In this document: positions 13,448 to 26,524 of the stretch, piece by piece | How the letters are laid out: the number at the start of each line of letters is the position of its first letter | Position numbering within the stretch: the first letter of the stretch is position 1 | NCBI GenBank assembly: GCA_016806645.1 | Contig: JACSYO010000570.1 | Coordinates: 5,082,501-5,146,500 of the forward strand | Origin: Ophiodon elongatus | Taxonomy: Eukaryota; Chordata; Actinopteri; Perciformes; Hexagrammidae | Reading direction: 5' to 3' | Length of the DNA stretch: 64,000 bases | The notes under the pieces: model-generated | Told to the model about the DNA's origin: nothing | What the model saw: the letters and a program-made list of their open reading frames with translations, nothing else | Database searches by the model: none | Translations under genes and position numbers: made by a program

Positions 13448-14042
13448 TTAACCCTCTGAACCCCATGCAGTTTCGTGGCGTTTTTTTATAGTTAAGTCCT
13501 GCACCACTATGGAAACAGCACGAGCATGGCTACAAGTAGAGACAACTCAAAAATGTATTTTGTGCAGTTATAATGCAGACAATGGCATCTATTTATGAAA
13601 CCTGTTTCCAAGTGTCCACAATGTTGGAAAAAAATGGACGCCCTACGTGCTTTGTAGACATTGAACTATTCACATTTTTTAAAACCTCTACTTCCAGCCT
13701 CTCCTCTCCTCTCTGCTCTGTGTTCAGCAGCCTGCAGTTCAGTCCAAGTTTTTACTGAATTTCTGTCACGCGAATGCTGGTCTCAGCCGAATCAATCATG
13801 GCTTCCTGGTTGGAACTCAAAATGTACACTTTGTATACCTTTTAGAGGATCTGTTTAGAGTAAACAGTGTATTTGGTGTGAAGTTTTAAATGAGACTTGT
13901 CGGATAAAATGTTTTTGATGAACTATCACAATTCTTTTTTAGCTTAGTTTTGGTTGATTTTTCTCTGACGAAAGCTTTTTAAAGCTTCTGGCTGTGATAA
14001 ACAGTGTAGTTTTTGGGGTGGTTTTGGGGTCCAGAGGGTTAA
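13448..14042. mobile_element. TTAA-flanked MITE (piggyBac type)
   Basis: The left end reads TTAACCCTCTGAACCCCA and the right end TGGGGTCCAGAGGGTTAA, which are inverted copies with one mismatch. TTAA at both ends (13448-13451 and 14039-14042) fits the target duplication of piggyBac-type transposons. The 587-bp interior has no transposase-like frame, so it is a non-autonomous element. Confidence 0.75.
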
Positions 14043-15073
14043 AAGCTATGCGGGTAATGTATTTGAGGGTGCTTTCTCACAAATGGGTTAATTTCATATG
14101 TGTAGTGCGGTTATCACTTTTAGCCGTGAGCGTTGAATGAGCCAGAGGCACAAAAAGATGATCCCAGTCGGCCTGATGGTGGAGCTATAATTAAAGGCCA
14201 ATTAGTGAAAAGAAGTTTTGCTGACAATCGTTATCGACCGATATTGAGTAAAAAATATGCGCTGTTTAACTATAGCTCTAACGGCACATATTACATCATT
14301 AAAACTAATAAAACCCCAAACTAATTTGTTTGTTACTTGAATTTTGTGTTTATACGCAAAAAAAACACTATGGATGGCTATAATAAAGTAAAAGGACAAC
14401 ATTTAGAATTTTCTACAGTTTACACTGCGGTTGGAATGTTTTTTGGGATGGTGACTATAGAGCCTTGGATTCCAAGAACAAAAACCATATCTGCCATTAT
14501 GGATCATCAATGATTGGCGATTAGTATCAGAGGGGAGAATGGCGTAATTGCTCCTTTTTTTTATTTTGTCCTGATTTGTCCGTTCACTCCATTCCGTGAT
14601 ACGACCCGAACCGTGAGTTTTAAGATTCGTTGCACCGCTAATTTCTACCTGCCGCTACAAACTACTTTTTTTTTTTCTGTCTCCCACACACAGTCAGTGG
14701 TACCAGACGGTAGAAATATAGAACATATCATGTAACATTATCCCCTGACTGTTTATCACTTAAAAAAAATTAAATAAATAAAAGATATCTAAGCTTTATA
14801 TTTAGCTTTCTGAAGCCTGAAAGCTGCTTAAATTTGCAGTCGACCGCAAAAGAGTTTGAACCCAGAACAAATCATATTTACATGCCAGTACAGCCGGTCA
14901 GTAATTAGTGTCGATGCATGCTTTTATTCTGAAGGCAGAATCACCCCTGTTCTGACACATGTCACTAAACATGAGAACAGTCTCCTCTGTCTCTCTTTAG
15001 TCCACTGTAGTTGTTGTTTTCTTGCCCGCTGTGGCAGAGAGGACTGCTGACTGGCCTCGATGATGTCATCTCC

Positions 15074-15075
<2 letters not shown>

Positions 15076-15155
<80 letters not shown>
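15076..15155. repeat. CA microsatellite
   Basis: 80 bp, 40 uninterrupted units, one of the longest pure CA tracts here. Confidence 0.97.
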
Positions 15156-15158
<3 letters not shown>

Positions 15159-16551
15159 CACGAAGAGGAGGCTGTTTTGTAGAGTTTAATTAAAAGAGGA
15201 GGGCTGGCTGCTGGTGGATTAGTTTCTCCCCCTCAGAGGGACTCGTCAGAGGGCCGCTTAAAGACACTGTCGACAAAACCGGAGAAAGTCTGCTATTAAA
15301 TACGGGTTTCGCTGTAATATTTCTGTGCGTCTCAGCTCGTGTTGCATGGGTAAGAAGCTCGGGGTTTACGTGGCATTTGAGCTGCCACCCGCTCCCTGCG
15401 GTGACGCAACTTCAAATGGCATCAGGCCTCTGGGGGGCGGGGGGTCTATAATTGTGTTTCTGTCTATAATTGTGTTGTTCGGGCTGAACATCCTGATGAC
15501 TAGCATTTAAGGGCACCTGTTCTGTGCCAGTAAAATATACTGGGATGGATCTGTGGTATTAAATTTGGATGATCAATCAGATCAGAATCATTCCGTCCAA
15601 CTTAAAGGGGAGACACCAGAAGTGAATGGGGAGAACATTTTAACTCATAGATATCACCTCGAAACTTCATCCAGTTGATCGCTTACATTAAGGCATTTAT
15701 TTGTATTGCAAGTTAAAAACATTTTTTTTATGGCTATGCAAATGAGGCATGATCTTTTGGTAAAACCAGAACCAGGGCTGAGCGGGACAGACTGCTAGAA
15801 ATCAGCCAAAATCAACACAACATGAAAATTCCATGTAGAAACTTGAAAGACTACTTTTCTTTCCTCAGTAAATACTATTGAAGGTATTCCCCTCTCCCAT
15901 GAGGGCGTTATCACAGGCGACACTGACCAGCCGCAGCCTTTTCTGTGTGTTGGACGTTGCAAAGCTCAGTTCAGAACGTGGACAGTGACTGTGACTAAGT
16001 GGAGCGCGCCCAGCACTAAGCTTTGGCACAAATCAAGCCCTTATGCATTTCTAACAGACATCACGATGGAAATATCTGATGACTGAGCGCTCCCTCCATC
16101 CCTCTCTCCTTCTGTCTCCACCCCTCCACCCTCTTCCCCCCCCTCTCCCCCCTCTCCCCCCTCTCCTCCCTCTCCTCCCTCGCATCATATGTGCCGCTAA
16201 AAGAGGCAGGAGCTTATTACAGGTGCCTCGCGTTTCCCGTCTTACCTCCGCCTCCCCTCCTCATTCCCTCTCACTAATTGATTGTAATAGCTCAGGATGT
16301 GAGTGTGATGTGAGTGTGCACAGCGCTCAGACGGCTTCGGCTGTGTGCTTTAAGCTGAAGTGTGACAAACCGCTCTCGTCGCGGACCTTTCATCCGTCAC
16401 AGGCCCGTTTCCGGGAGGGGGGAGGGGGGGGGGGGGCACGCTTCCTCTCCCAGCTTTTTAAAAAGTCATTCTGATAATTCTGCCCATTAGTGTGGCAGCT
16501 CCACTTTAGGACCACACCAGACATTAATTGGACATAAATACGGCTGAAGAA

Positions 16552-16824
16552 AACTATTTTATTGATATGTCGCTAAAATAGGGTTGTCTTTTCCTGGTTT
16601 TAAAGGCTGCATTACATTTCAGTGATGTCATTCTCTGAACTTGTCAGACTGTTATAGCTGTTCTATTGTTTGCCTGAACCCACTTAAGTCATTATATCCA
16701 CATTACTGATGATTGTTTATAAAAAACATTCTTTGGATAAATACTCAATAAAAGCACAAATAGTCAGCCGCACAAGTATTCAACCACTACAACATCGAAA
16801 TATACCCAGATCGCCCCGCCCTAG
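16552..16824. repeat. MITE-like repeat family 4, copy with intact right end
   Basis: TTTTCCTGGTTTTAAAGGCT, TCAGTGATGTCATTCTCTGA and ATTATATCCACATTACTGAT match the copy at 34706. The right end CGCCCCGCCCTA is a rough inverted copy of the left end TAGGGCTGGGCAA seen there. Confidence 0.65.
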
Positions 16825-17155
16825 ATATAACCACATGTCAACATTTATATTTGAATAAGCAGATTATGTGTGTTCAAACAAGCTCTTCCATTGCTGCAAA
16901 CCACTTTTTACACATTTTTTCCTATCCATTATTACTGCGCTTAACGATCATTGAAGCATTACTGACGTGTGTGTGTATGTGTGTGTGTGTGTGTGGGTGT
17001 GACGTGTCAGTCAGCGATATGTTGCGTTGAAGGCTCAGTGTCAGCCGTGCACGCCAGCATGCACGTTAATGTGCCGAACAAAGGCACAAATACACACGTC
17101 TCCTCGAGCCCTCGTTGTTCCGACCTCCAGAGTTTGGTACAGCCTCCCCTTGCAG

Positions 17156-17158
<3 letters not shown>

Positions 17159-17199
<41 letters not shown>
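17159..17199. repeat. TG microsatellite
   Basis: About 20 units; a shorter TG tract lies at 16966-16997. Confidence 0.95.
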
Positions 17200-17200
<1 letters not shown>

Positions 17201-19280
17201 ATCACCCTCTCCTAGCGTGCTGTGTTTCCGTGTGTCCTACCCTGAAAACACAGCACATGCCGATAGAAATGCTCTGCCTTATTGTGGCTGATTTCATGCC
17301 TGTCGAACCAGCTGTCCAGTGGGGAAAAGAAAAACAAACAACTACAGCAACCCTTTATTTGCAACATGTGTAGTAATTACATCAAACCCTTAAATTAGCG
17401 TGTAGCCTTCAGGGTTGAAACACAATTTGAATACAAACCCTAGGAAAAAAAAGGTGTGTTCAACAAGTTGATCCTTTGTCAGTGACCTCTGCAGAGGGAG
17501 CTCATACGTGCCATTGTGCATAAAGAACGTACTGAACTATCTAAAAAGATGTGTTGTAGTTATATAACATAGGACATGGTTGATTTATACCCCATGATTT
17601 TGGGTGCAAAGGATCTTTAGCATGTTACAGGTGTGTTCTCAGCTTCAGCACTGTGCCTACATTACATTTATGAGGCCATAACTGCGTTTGCCGTTTGTGC
17701 ATATACCATTTGATTTGTTTGGCTGTGGTTTTAATCAGCCTGGTCCCACTGCCACGGCACAAATACTGATGCTCGGGCAGTAGGGATGGCAACTAACAAC
17801 TATTTTCATAACCGACAATCAGAGCAACAGATGTAGTATAAAGAGAGAGAAAGTCGGTGAGTGGGGGGCTTCCACAGGGGGGGACTGGCGTTCTTGTCCC
17901 GGTTGAAACCGTGCAGGCATCAGTGTCTCGCTCAAGGACACTTCAACATGCAGACGGGAGGAGCCAGGGAGCCGCCCACCTTATGATTAAAGGGCGACCC
18001 GCTCTCCTCCCTGAGCCACACCCGGCCCAGGTAAATGTGATTATGTATGTGACGATTGTAATCGCAATCAACCCTGACCAAGTGGTGTTGTTGCCTAAAC
18101 CTAACCGTACCTAACCCGATGTTATAACAACGTTAACCACGACCGCTTCACAGCGTTAACCATGTGTCACAATTAGAAATGTGACCGCTGCCCAACGTTC
18201 TCCACTTGTTACTGTCTCCATCACTTCAATAAGGAATAGTGACATCTTCATGACACATGACACCTCCCAGCTCTGTTCTTATGCTGAAAGCGAATGAATC
18301 AAGCTTAAAATGTGGACCTCTCCTTCTGAGTTCTTTACACATAACAAAACACCGGAAAAAAGATGGTCATCTAGCTCTCAATTTACCACAAGAGTTGGCA
18401 TAGCAACCAGTAAAACCCAATGAGGGTCGCAGTACAGTAAATATCAGCTCAGTGGGAAAGCCCAAATGTTTGGTTGTAAACACCAGATAAAAATAGATCC
18501 AGCTTCACCGTCTATAGATATCGGGTACTCCCAACTTTTTATTCTGATTCCTTTCACATGTATATTTTCTATCCCATTTTTGACTGAGTGCAGCTGTGTT
18601 TCCAGCACTCTGACTTCAATCTGCGTACTGTATGGTCTTCCCTAGCACGGAGCTGAAATGGAAAGACTGAAAACAAACTCCAGCGCAGTCGCACGGATGC
18701 ACAACGTTTAGACGGTGAACGTAAAGCCTCGCAGTGAAAAGGAGAATCCCCCTCCCCGCTCGGGGGAGAAACACTCAGCTAATCCTCGTTCCGGTTTCGC
18801 CAGACATCGCTAATTCCGGCCGCTCGTTCCTCCTAACTCTCTTCGACACGTTTTCTGTCGGAGAGAGAGTCGCGCAGATAAAAAAAAAAAAGAAGAAAAG
18901 GAGCCAGAGCGAGGAGAGCTCGGAGGGAGGAAGGGAGGAAGGGAGGCAGCAGATGAAAGAGGGCAAGATCAAGAGAAAGACAAAAGAGGTAGGAGATAGA
19001 TGTAGCACAGGGAACCCAGGGAAGAGAGAAAGGAAAGTGACAGAGAGCAATAGAACCACCTCCGCCACCACCCTCTACTTAAACCCTCCTGAGCTGAGCC
19101 GCACCAGACTGCGTGATACCACCGCGGTGATTCCCACCCCCCCCCTCCCCCCACCCCCCACCCCCATAACAGCCTCCGCCACGGAAGCCCAGAAGAGCGC
19201 AAGAGTGGGCTGTGCGGGAGCAGGAGCCTGTTGCCTGGATACCCCTGCTGTCGCCAGAGAGGCAACAAGCCAGGATTGAA

Positions 19281-19282
<2 letters not shown>

Positions 19283-19323
<41 letters not shown>
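19283..19323. repeat. GT microsatellite
   Basis: About 20 units ending in GCGCGC, within the GC-rich segment before the candidate exon at 19708. Confidence 0.95.
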
Positions 19324-19331
<8 letters not shown>

Positions 19332-19494
19332 TGTGTTTGCTGGCTGGTGCCGCTGCCATGGGAAAAACCACAGCTGGCTGACTGTCTGGATGGCTCTCTA
19401 GCTCGCCGGCCAACTCGCTGACATCGCACAGATGAATAAGGAAGGAATCACCCTGACCCGGGGGCTTTGAGGAGGAGAGGTGGGAGGCCGGAAG

Positions 19495-19520
19495 TGGGAC
19501 TGGGACTGGGACTGGGACTG
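19495..19520. repeat. (GGGACT)n hexamer array, G-quadruplex-prone
   Basis: Four consecutive GGGACT units flanked by further G runs, giving more than four GGG tracts with three-base loops. Confidence 0.85.
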
Positions 19521-19707
19521 GGGGGAGTGGGGGGCAGGGGAGGGCAGGGGGACTCACTGTTTGGTACAGAGGGTGAGAAAACCAGAGATTACCTTAGTCG
19601 CGTGAAAGGGAGGAAGCGAGACCGGAGAGGCTGAGGAAGGGGAAGGCTGAGAGGAGAGGGGAGCTGGGGGCCGGGTGAGTTCCAGCAGGAAGCAGCCGCG
19701 CGGAGAC

Positions 19708-19799
19708 ATGCAGATCCAGTCCTGTGGTCCACAGTCCAAAGCCTCCAGCGTCATCCTCAGTCAGAGATGTGTGCTGGCCTCCAAAATGGAAATCCACCG
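19708..19799 (+). CDS. possible alternative ENAH first coding exon
   Basis: Seen: an ATG with G at -3 (GGAGACATGC), preceded by an in-frame TGA at 19648-19650, opens 30 codons beginning MQIQSCGPQSKASSVILSQR. The frame reaches a plausible donor (CCACCG then GTACGT) after two bases of a codon. That is the phase the exon at 35983 requires; the join would give ...MEIHR followed by EQSICQ. The surrounding 18.7-19.8 kb is richer in GC and CpG than its neighbours and has a G-rich hexamer array upstream. Inferred: a tissue-specific first exon that would replace the Met-Ser start of Mena. I do not recognise the peptide from any known Mena form, and a chance phase match has odds of about one in three. 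It could also be non-coding or belong to an unrelated transcript. Confidence 0.3.
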
Positions 19800-22308
19800 G
19801 TACGTACCTGCTGTCGTCCGAGTGGGTTCTTCTTCTTCTGCGTTTCCTCTCCAGCCGCTGTCACAAAGCCTCGCTCTTGTTGTGCTCGCTCTCTGCGGCG
19901 GCCGTCTTTATTGCTGTTGTTTATCGATTCAGAGAGCGGCCGAGGCCTCGTGGATGGGTAGTTTAATCAAAGACAACAATGGAGGCGACCTCAAGCCTGT
20001 TACTAACTGTACAGTAGAGCCCCCCACTCCATTGTCAATTTTTCACCATGGGCGTCTTTTTCGGAGCAGACCGCTCTGGGGACTCCCTCAGAGGAAACTG
20101 CCCACTACCTGGTGGGGCTTTTTTTCCCGCCAATAGGAACGCCAAAGTGACGTAAGCTGTCCGGCGCCGCTCGCACACATCTCCTGCTGGGAGATCGGCG
20201 TGTTTGCTACGTTCCAAATATACATTATTTATGAATAAATAAGCAGCTCTGGGACAATGCCACAATCATCATAAATAATTGCCGTTTAGCAGTTTCAGTT
20301 TTTAAGTTCGGCGGGTGTTCTCGATGGTACCGGGTTTAACCTTATTGCTGACGTTTCTGGGTTTTTGCTGCATTCACACGAGGGCCGGACAGTAATGGTG
20401 GCAACAGCAACACTCGACAGAATTGTCATCAAAAGTTAAAAACGTTGAACCGTTTTTTCTGACCTTTCGTGACGAAATTTACAACCGGATGTTGCGTAGC
20501 TCCCTCAAACAAGGGGGACGTTGTTTACAATAGAGTATTAAGAAAACAGCCATTTTATTGCTGCGTACATACTAGAATAATCACATAAAAGTGTCGGCAC
20601 AACATAATTGTATTTAATATATTTCATTCCGTCTTCGCCGTCGTGCCATTGCGTTGGACTGTTTGTTTGTTTTTCCTTTGCCGGTGTTATCCGTCTACCG
20701 TTTGCCTGATTCCATGTGAATGCAGCGTTTTGTTTTTTGCTATTGGATTATAGCTTGCTCCCGTTACGAGTTGCTGTTTGTGTTGTCGCTCGCTTACAAG
20801 GCTCACAGGTTGTTGCTTTTTAAATGGCGGTTGCATATGCTGCTCATGTTTTCGTCCAATCACCGTACACTTATGCCACTCCTGGTTCCTCTTGTGCTTC
20901 GGAGAGTACCTACTCTGAAATGGGAGCTAAAAAAAAAAAAGTGCCCCTAAAAACCCCCCAAAAACGTCGCCCCCTAAGAACTACAATCGTTTCTAGTTCT
21001 GAGTAGACATAATCAAAATGTGGGTTCTTAGAACTATGAAAGGGTTCCCCCGGGTTCATATGGAGTACCAACCTGATTGCACCTTGCTGTGGCCTGTTCT
21101 TTGTGCTTCTTCACTTCTCCTTGCAGAGCTCCACTTCTCCGCTCCCGCGTTAAACGTCCAAATTCCATCGCCTTCATTGGGTTGATGCGGTCACACTCCC
21201 AGAGACCGAGGCGATGCCCCGCTCCACATAGGTGTTCCACATGGTTTGCTGAAAAACAAAAAGTGGTGACTTTAAGATTTACATCACCTAAATAAAGTTG
21301 CAAATTGAAAGAATATAAGTTGTAATCACTGCAAAAAAAACAAATGTCCGTAACGTTCCAGCCCCAAAGGCAAGTCGTTTGTGGCTGCTCTGTCCCTCCT
21401 CTACTGTGCAGCATGGTTTATAGTAGAGCTGATCCTTCACTGCAGACCATTTTCCTTCGTGTTTTAAAAGACTATTCTTCCAGTAAGACGAGGACTTAAT
21501 CGCTTCCACCCCGAGGGACTTTTAATTTACATGAAATATAGAAAGAAAGAAAAAAGAATTGTGATGTTGATATAATCTTGGATTTATAATCCCGTTTCAA
21601 TGCTATCAAAAAGTTACAATACCACCATGCGCGTTAAATCTGTCCTAACCAGATAATAGCTGTTCTAACCACGTGATTAATAAGCACAGAGTGCTTTATT
21701 TAAAGCCTACTCGCAAGATGTAAATCTGTTACCATGCAGAAAGCTCTAGCTTGGTCTTTTGGCAGCGTCTGTGAGAGAAGGGCTTTCCTTCTCATGCCCT
21801 TGGGCCTCGTCACCCGGCGGGATATCGCTAACTGCATCGCTTCTTCCCGTGTTCAGCGGCGTGCAAACGGGACGTTAAGCGAAAAGACGCCGCTTAATTA
21901 TTGATGCAGTTTCCTAAAATGTCAGAAAAAAAAAACAAAAACATCCTTCTTAGGCTCAGCCGACTGTTACGGTCACTCGGAGGAAGCGTTCCCTTTTTTA
22001 AAGGACGGCGTTCAGTGTTGATCCCCCGGCCGGCTGTGAGTGTGAATGAGAAGAACAAACGCATCTCGTTGTGTCTGAATGGTCTCAGAGACGATTAAAC
22101 ATTGGGGAAGGCCAGAGGGAGAGCAGGGTGACGTGCCGTGGTGGTCTGGTGTTAACAAACCGTCTTTTGTTTGAATTTTTCAGGAAATGTAATGTTTCAC
22201 CAGTCGCCCTCTATCCATTTTCACGAAGCCAGTGGTTTAGTGATGAGCATGTTGGACAAGGGGAATTTAGCCAGTTATTCCTGTCTGTCTTTCTGCGTGA
22301 ACAGCACA

Positions 22309-22312
<4 letters not shown>

Positions 22313-22367
<55 letters not shown>

Positions 22368-22378
22368 TGTTTGTGTGT
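22313..22378. repeat. GT microsatellite
   Basis: About 25 pure units then TTTGTG interruptions. Confidence 0.95.
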
Positions 22379-22429
22379 TTATGGTCTTGTACGTATTACA
22401 TAATGAGGATCACGCACACATGTATATGT

Positions 22430-22637
22430 GAGGACAGCTTTAGAAAGTGAGGGCGTTTTGGCTGATCCTCACTTCTTCAAAGGCCGGTTTGAGGTTTAAG
22501 ACTTGGTTTTAAGGTTAAGGTTAGATATAGGTTTAGGTTTGGGGTTAGGCATTTAGTTGTGGTGATTAAGGTTTGACCAAGGTGCTGGGAAATACAGTAT
22601 GCAAACGAGGGTCCTCACAGAGATAGAAGTACAGGGA

Positions 22638-22641
<4 letters not shown>
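22430..22641. repeat. short fish repeat with GGTTTAGG-like core
   Basis: It runs from GAGGACAGC to GGTCCTCACAGAGATAGAAG, with a core of degenerate GGTTAGGTTTAGG-type units at 22510-22555. TG microsatellites abut or lie close to both sides (22313-22378 and 22642-22676). This arrangement is familiar to me from other fish sequence, without a firm family name. Confidence 0.5.

Positions 22642-22676
<35 letters not shown>
22642..22676. repeat. TG microsatellite
   Basis: About 15 units adjoining the repeat at 22430-22641. Confidence 0.95.
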
Positions 22677-24472
22677 CATGCCTTGGGGTGTGAAGTGGTG
22701 GCATCCACATCAAAAGCAGCTCCACAAACACTATAGCATTATGTAATAGTGTAATGTGTTTGGATTGTTTACATGGAAACACAAGCAGCACAGACTATAT
22801 TTGAGTCATTAGCGCTCAAGATGTTCATTTCTTTGTTTGGTGATTAAAAACAGTGTTCAAACTAACAGCAAAAGGGAGCCCTGCCATTTGTAGCGCTATT
22901 TAAACAGTTTTAAAAACACAAATATAAAAGAAAACACAGCTTGAGGACATGCAACAACGAAAACATAAAGCACACCAAAAAGAAACCTTTGTCTTAATGT
23001 ATAAGAACTGTTCACGAAATGATAAGAAATTCACTCTAATCCTTGGAAATCATACATTATTTAATGTATATTGATACAAATTGTGACTATGGCAGTTTTC
23101 AAATCCAACTTGTTGTCACGTCATTGAACTTAATGAATAGTATTTCTGTTCTTTTTTCTTACGGCTAGTCTCGCATTCTGGACAAGCAAACTGCATAATA
23201 TTTTTAGGTGGCCGGTTATAGCTGCATTCTCAAGGACCTCTTGTGATTTTGGTGAATCTCAATTTCTCAAAATAGCCATAATTACCCGTTTTATACTGCT
23301 GACTCCTCACTCACAACTACTAACAGGCCCTAACAGGCCGCAGTGCAGTAGGGGACGCTAGTGATAACTGAGCTGAGTATCTCCGACACCCTGCCGCTGC
23401 TCCGCGTCCAGAGACACTGTGGCAACAGGTTGCTTGCTTTTAGTGTTTTAGACGGTGTGTTTGGCTAAAAGCTAACGGTACTGTCAGTTCACACACTGCT
23501 GAGTAATTCTGTTGTTTTGGACTGTGTGTTTGTCTAACAGCTAACGTAACTTCTAGTACTCAGCTTGGTGGGTTTCATTTTGTTTTTGGCAAGATCGTAC
23601 GACGAATATCTTATACAGCAACTTTAAGCCAATTGCTTGCAGACACAACGGCTTGTTTTTGAGTTTGAATGAAGTGTGTTCGACAGCGCTTTCTGCAGCG
23701 CTCTAGTCATGAAAAGGGTTTTGTATAACGGTAATTGTGTCATTACTCCAATGATGTGGGATTAACGACAGGCTTGATAATCTTATTGAATTATTGGCCA
23801 GCCATAGTTACCGTTTATGCTGTTTTAAAATGTGCCCGAATATAAAAGAGGAAGATAGTTTTCAGTGTCCCGATAAGAGACGACAGTGTGACAGTGAGGA
23901 AGCATTCGCAATACCAGGACCCTGAAGAAGAAGCACATGATGGAATACAGCCATCTTTCATTTTATTATTTACACCTGTGAAATGTGTGAATGCCTCGAG
24001 AAAGGCCTACTTTATGACTTCAGGTGACATACAGCAGCTCCTTCTGCCCACTATAACCCGACATTTCCCACACAAAGGCTCCCACAGCCCTTTTGGCTAC
24101 CCACAAAGGACAAACGTCCCATTCATAATTTGGCAACTCAAACAGAATTTCGCAGGTATTTAATGAACCTTCGAAGGGCATTTGGCATCAATCCACTGTT
24201 GTGTTCACACTACCGTTAAAACAAGCCGATTCGGCCGATTCCGGCTTCACTTGTTGGTCTCCATGGTTACGTGCCAGGAGTGCTGCTCAGTCCGGTCCAG
24301 ACCATCTCCGCTGGTCAATGTGTTCCCTGTCCCCCGCGTGAATCGGAACGCGATTGGATTCTCGTAAAAATGTGCCAGGCTCCCGGTTTAACACGTGGGG
24401 GGGTGGGGGGGAGGGGGGGGGGGCTGCACTCTGGAACCCTGGAAACACCCTGCGATACACTACTCTCTGTGT

Positions 24473-24475
<3 letters not shown>

Positions 24476-24521
<46 letters not shown>
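24476..24521. repeat. GT microsatellite
   Basis: About 22 units, shortly after a G-rich run (24397-24423). Confidence 0.95.
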
Positions 24522-24522
<1 letters not shown>

Positions 24523-24888
24523 CGCCTGGAGTCTGTTGGGGTTACAGTATTACGAGGGGATGCTTGCAGACCTATATGAGCCGTATGTTTTCCTTTTGTT
24601 TGTTAGTACCAGTGCTTAAGCCCCTTTCCCACTGGACACCCACTAACATCTGGCTCTTGTCTTCAGCGGGAGAGGTTACAATCGGCATTCATTCCAAGGA
24701 CAAATGACTCAGCGGTCACAAGTATTTATTGTCTCCATCTCCGATTGGCAGTAATGGAGACATGACTCCCAGGTGGACACGCTCATTTTCTCTTTTTTCC
24801 GGCACAAAGTAAATATAGAAGAAATCTAAACAACGGGGTTTTGGACAATGTTTATAATGTATTAACATACGAAACATACAGTTAATAT

Positions 24889-24913
24889 GCTCTCCTCAAA
24901 GCCACAAGACTCC
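24889..24913. repeat. 25-bp block shared with 43098-43122
   Basis: CTCAAAGCCACAAGACTCC occurs here and, with one change, at 43098. It is probably the edge of a dispersed repeat. Confidence 0.45.
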
Positions 24914-26524
24914 AACTCGCTGGTCATCGAAACACACTTCATTTAAACTGGACAAAAACAAAAAAATGAAATTCATCAGAACCGTCTCGTCTTCCCCCCG
25001 GTTCCAACAATCAGCAACTCTGGTTTGGTGGAAATAAACAACATGAGATATGTTGCCAAAGAGTTGCTGCTTTTCTACGTGTATTGACTTGTACTTGCTC
25101 CCCACTGCGCTCTTACCAAGAAGTCAGCAGTAAAAGTCAGCCAGACGTGTCGTTCAACTATTCTTTGGATTGTCCGTGACCCGTATGACAAAGTGTGCCA
25201 TTTTTTATTTAGTAAAAAGGTCAGATGGGCTTGTTAAAAGGGGGAGGACCACGAACCTGCTCTCCGGGTGGGTTGATCACGATGATGCTGGTTGCCAAGG
25301 CGCTGAAAAGGGCAGAGTCATTAAAGGCAATGAGAGAGAAGGAAGCCACCTGTGGATCCTTCCTTTGGGGCTCTGCCTCTTTGCTCAGCTAATGGTTTCT
25401 GTAAGTGAGTTGCTCGAAGCCTAATTGAATCCAAGAGGATTGTGTGTATTGGGGGGGGAGGGGCCCAACGAGACCTCAAACAAGTGCGGCGCTTGAATGG
25501 GCCAGTCGATGGTCCAGGTAATTGCTGAGCAATAATGTTTCGCACCGTAATGACCAGCATTAGGTGACTAGGAAATAATTAGGGAAGAACAGAGCGGCGC
25601 TACTGCAGTGGCGAATTAGTGTTAAATGCCACTCTCGGTTTACATGCGTGCGTGAATCCAGCGCTACTAGTGTTACAATCTTAAGCCGAACATTTCCATA
25701 TCTGCATTGTTGCGTAGGCAACAGCCGAGTGATCAAGCACGCGAGGTGGTAGGAAAAGAAGGGAAAAAAAGAGCACTGAACAAACTAAAGGCGCATTGCT
25801 GGCGGCGCATGCTGTGCATTTATGTGTTAAATTCCCCGACCCATCATTCCCTGCTGGTCTTGATGCAGGAGAACTACAGAAACACAGAAATCTGTCTTTG
25901 CTGATATCTGCGTCTGATTACGTTTCGATTGCAGAGCAGACTCAAAATAGGCCGTTTTGTCTCTTGATCTCCAGTTTTAACACATTACCTTGTCCCTTGA
26001 CCTCAGTTAAAAGCAGATTCACTGTTAGAGAGCATCATCCTCATTGTGAAACTATCCAGTTTTGAGTAGCTGTCTCACACTGTTGCCCACCGTCCAAGAG
26101 GGTTCAAAGGGGAACGCGAGCATTTGTCAACCTGGACCCTATTTTCCAATGTTTTTGTGTATATGTGACTAACGGGGACAACAAGGTTTGTCCAAGGGTA
26201 ATAACGAATACTATATTTTACATTTCATTTAGCAGACTTTTTTTTTTTTTGCAGGTATATTTCTCTGTAGTTATAATAATGTTGTCAGACACTATTACAC
26301 AAATAACAGTCTGAGCCTGTCAGCAGCAAAAACAAATACTTCTACTGCTCGTACATTGACGGCACGCAGCGATCACATCTGCATGTCATCTGCAGTGTTT
26401 TACCTCAATACTGAACCAATTTTAGAAAATTGCTCCGATTAGTCACTTAGACATAAAAACATGGTGAAATAGGGTTCAGGTTTAAAAGTTACTCTTTAGC
26501 ATGCGTTTTACTGCACATATGACC

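Noticed and set aside
18734..19279. 181-codon + strand frame
   Set aside because: Low-complexity Lys/Glu/Arg and Pro-rich stretches over purine- and C-rich DNA; no recognisable domain. The region may still be regulatory.
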